A stretch of 32,064 nucleotides of DNA from CAYMDJ01 sp964537525 (GTDB lineage Archaea > Aenigmatarchaeota > Aenigmatarchaeia > QMZP01), in contig CAZIAB010000005.1 in NCBI GenBank assembly GCA_964537525.1, forward strand, positions 1-32,064. The letters are read 5' to 3'. The notes under the pieces are model-generated. The model had not been told where the DNA came from and did no database searches. It saw only the letters and a program-made list of their open reading frames with translations. Of this stretch, positions 30,851 through 32,064 are shown one piece after another. Numbering within the stretch: position 1 is the stretch's first letter; each line of letters begins with the position of its first letter. Made by a program: the position numbers and the translations under genes.

Positions 30851-31282
30851 ATGGGTTATCCAATGGGACTGGAACTTCATTCAATACTGGGCTGGTTTGA
30901 AGAAGAACAAATTTCTCCAATGGAATGGGTCATGAGAGGAGAGCTTTACGTAAAAAGAGAGGTGCCCTTCAATGGACTGTTCATATATGATCCTGCAACG
31001 AAAAAAATATTGGATGGTGATTTGAAGGACGGCGAAGAGGAAGATGGGTTTGGAAAATCCAGAATCGTAAAGGGGACAATGAGCAACGAAGAGCTAGTTT
31101 TCATGAAAAGATACCACCCTACATATGGCATGATTGAATTCAGATTCAATAGAGACATTGACAATCGTTGGGTGGGTCGATATTATCTCGCTGGGGTATG
31201 GAAAGCAGAGGCCGTTACAGCCTTAATTGACAGGGATTCACCTGAAAGACGAGACAACATCTGTCACATTTTCTTTTTCTAG
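30851..31282 (+). CDS. Hypothetical protein, AT-rich orphan
   Basis: 143 residues, soluble, with many Tyr/Trp/Phe and acidic residues (GDLKDGEEEDGFG). Strand-rich stretches (VMRGELYVKREVPFNGLFIY, GMIEFRFNRDID, WVGRYYLAGVWKAEAV) suggest a beta-barrel or sandwich. No family was recognised. Codon use (AGA, AAA, ATT more often) and lower GC differ from the flanking adenine deaminase and MTA phosphorylase genes, consistent with recent gain. Its TAG and the TAG of the opposite gene share a CTAG palindrome (31279-31282). Confidence 0.7.
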   Translation: MGYPMGLELHSILGWFEEEQISPMEWVMRGELYVKREVPFNGLFIYDPATKKILDGDLKDGEEEDGFGKSRIVKGTMSNEELVFMKRYHPTYGMIEFRFNRDIDNRWVGRYYLAGVWKAEAVTALIDRDSPERRDNICHIFFF

Positions 31283-32064
31283 GCTTCTGCGCCCTTGAGG
31301 GCGTCCTTGCATTCGCATTTCCTCTCATGGGGGAGGTTCTTGATGGTTTCCTGTATTATACTCTTCGTATTCTCGAGGTTCTGTTTCATCACCCTTCTTA
31401 TCTCATCAAACGTCACGGGCTTCTCTGCCCAGACATCGTAGTCAGTGACAGTCGCGATTACTGAGAAGCAGATTTCCGACTCCCTGGCGAGTATCGCCTC
31501 GGGGATGCTCGTCATCCCTACTATGTCGCCGAACTGCCTGTACATCATGGATGCCGCCCTGGTGGAGAACTGCGGCCCGTCTATCTTGACGTATGTCCCC
31601 TTCTCCTTCAGAGGGATTCCCAGCTTTTTCGTATTTTCAATAATTATCCTTCGCATCTCTGAGCAGAAGGGGTCTGACATGGAGACGTGGTAGAACTTCC
31701 CTGTGCCGAACATGCTGTGTACGGTCTTGCTCATGTCAATGAACTGGTCGGGTATGACAACCTCCCCTGTCCTGTACTCTTCCTTCAGTGAGCCGACGGT
31801 TGCGGTCGCTATTATCCTCTTGACACTGAGCTGCTTCAGCGCATGGATGTTGGCGCGGAAGTTTATCTCGTGCGGCGGGATTGTGTGGTCCTTACCGTGC
31901 CTGGGAAGCATAGCGACCCTTCTCCCCTCGAACAAGCCCACGGTTATCCTGTCAGAGGGCTTCCCGTAGGGCGTATCAACCTCAATCTCCCTCGCGTCCT
32001 TCAGGAGGGCCGGGTCTATTGATGCGGTGCCGCTCATTATCCCTATCTCGGCAGTCTCTTCCAT
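31279..32064 (-). CDS. mtnP: S-methyl-5'-thioadenosine phosphorylase-like enzyme
   Basis: 261 residues. Phosphorolytic cleavage of methylthioadenosine (or a related nucleoside) releases a purine base for salvage. IGIMSGTASID is the phosphate-side N-terminus. MLPRHGKDHTIPPHEINFRA (written as the 20-residue core), IATATVGSLKEEY, DGPQFSTRAASMMYRQFG, VGMTSIPEAILARE and VIATVTDYDVWAEKPVTFDEI are the PNP/MTAP family motifs. The DGPQFSTRA and DYDVWAE wording resembles crenarchaeal MTAP. The C-terminus has CECKDA. The ATG is at the very window edge, so an upstream start cannot be excluded. MTI or inosine specificity is also possible. Confidence 0.9.
   Translation of the reverse strand: MEETAEIGIMSGTASIDPALLKDAREIEVDTPYGKPSDRITVGLFEGRRVAMLPRHGKDHTIPPHEINFRANIHALKQLSVKRIIATATVGSLKEEYRTGEVVIPDQFIDMSKTVHSMFGTGKFYHVSMSDPFCSEMRRIIIENTKKLGIPLKEKGTYVKIDGPQFSTRAASMMYRQFGDIVGMTSIPEAILARESEICFSVIATVTDYDVWAEKPVTFDEIRRVMKQNLENTKSIIQETIKNLPHERKCECKDALKGAEA

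Overview
The window is a gene-dense stretch of archaeal chromosome. Evidence for Archaea: an MCM replicative helicase, an archaeal 7S/SRP RNA, geranylgeranyl reductase (isoprenoid lipids), the bifunctional FBP aldolase/phosphatase, a short archaeal-type triosephosphate isomerase, an archaeal thymidylate synthase, and TATA boxes 22-33 bases before start codons with no Shine-Dalgarno, meaning mostly leaderless mRNAs. Core genes are fairly GC-rich with AGG as the favoured Arg codon and ATA for Ile. No tRNA, rRNA, CRISPR array, IS element or methanogenesis gene was seen. The phylum cannot be settled from this window; a DPANN-like or euryarchaeal lineage is possible.

Layout. 1-1176: AT-rich left end with the start of a PAS-domain gene (cut by the window edge), a small conserved-looking protein and two repeat-bearing intergenic stretches. 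1177-6584: sugar nucleotidyltransferase, MCM, a membrane-anchored protein, an IMP dehydrogenase of the Tritrichomonas type, and a zinc-ribbon protein. 6652-7520: a small AT-rich gene and dCTP deaminase. 7570-11396: a central-carbon block with non-phosphorylating GAPDH and FBP aldolase/phosphatase sharing a divergent promoter, a HIT protein and triosephosphate isomerase. 11435-12809: ParA, a winged-helix protein, a short coiled-coil protein and a small membrane protein, tightly packed. 12933-20043: a glycogen locus with a GT4 synthase-like enzyme, GH57 amylase, eukaryote-like GT3 glycogen synthase, debranching enzyme and an ATP-grasp ligase. 20205-25063: a thymidylate synthase with an MtrA-like N-terminal domain, a DUF2391-like membrane protein and an SMC with unusually short arms. 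25119-27295: small proteins, SpoIIM-like and four-helix membrane proteins. 27427-32064: ferredoxin plus geranylgeranyl reductase, SRP RNA, adenine deaminase, an AT-rich orphan gene and MTA phosphorylase (purine salvage).

Together the carbon genes describe a route from triose phosphates through FBP towards stored glycogen and back. GapN bypasses 1,3-bisphosphoglycerate in the catabolic direction. Nucleotide genes (IMPDH, dCTP deaminase, thymidylate synthase, adenine deaminase, MTA phosphorylase) are scattered around it.

The most noteworthy unexplained signals are: (1) a two-copy intergenic element with a 22-bp identical core and a second 12-bp identical block, in the same order and orientation upstream of two genes 19 kb apart; (2) the ParA/winged-helix/coiled-coil/membrane operon, which lacks ParB and could be a minimal segregation or positioning system; (3) the fused thymidylate synthase; (4) the short-armed SMC; and (5) an IMP dehydrogenase with Lys where the catalytic Arg is expected.
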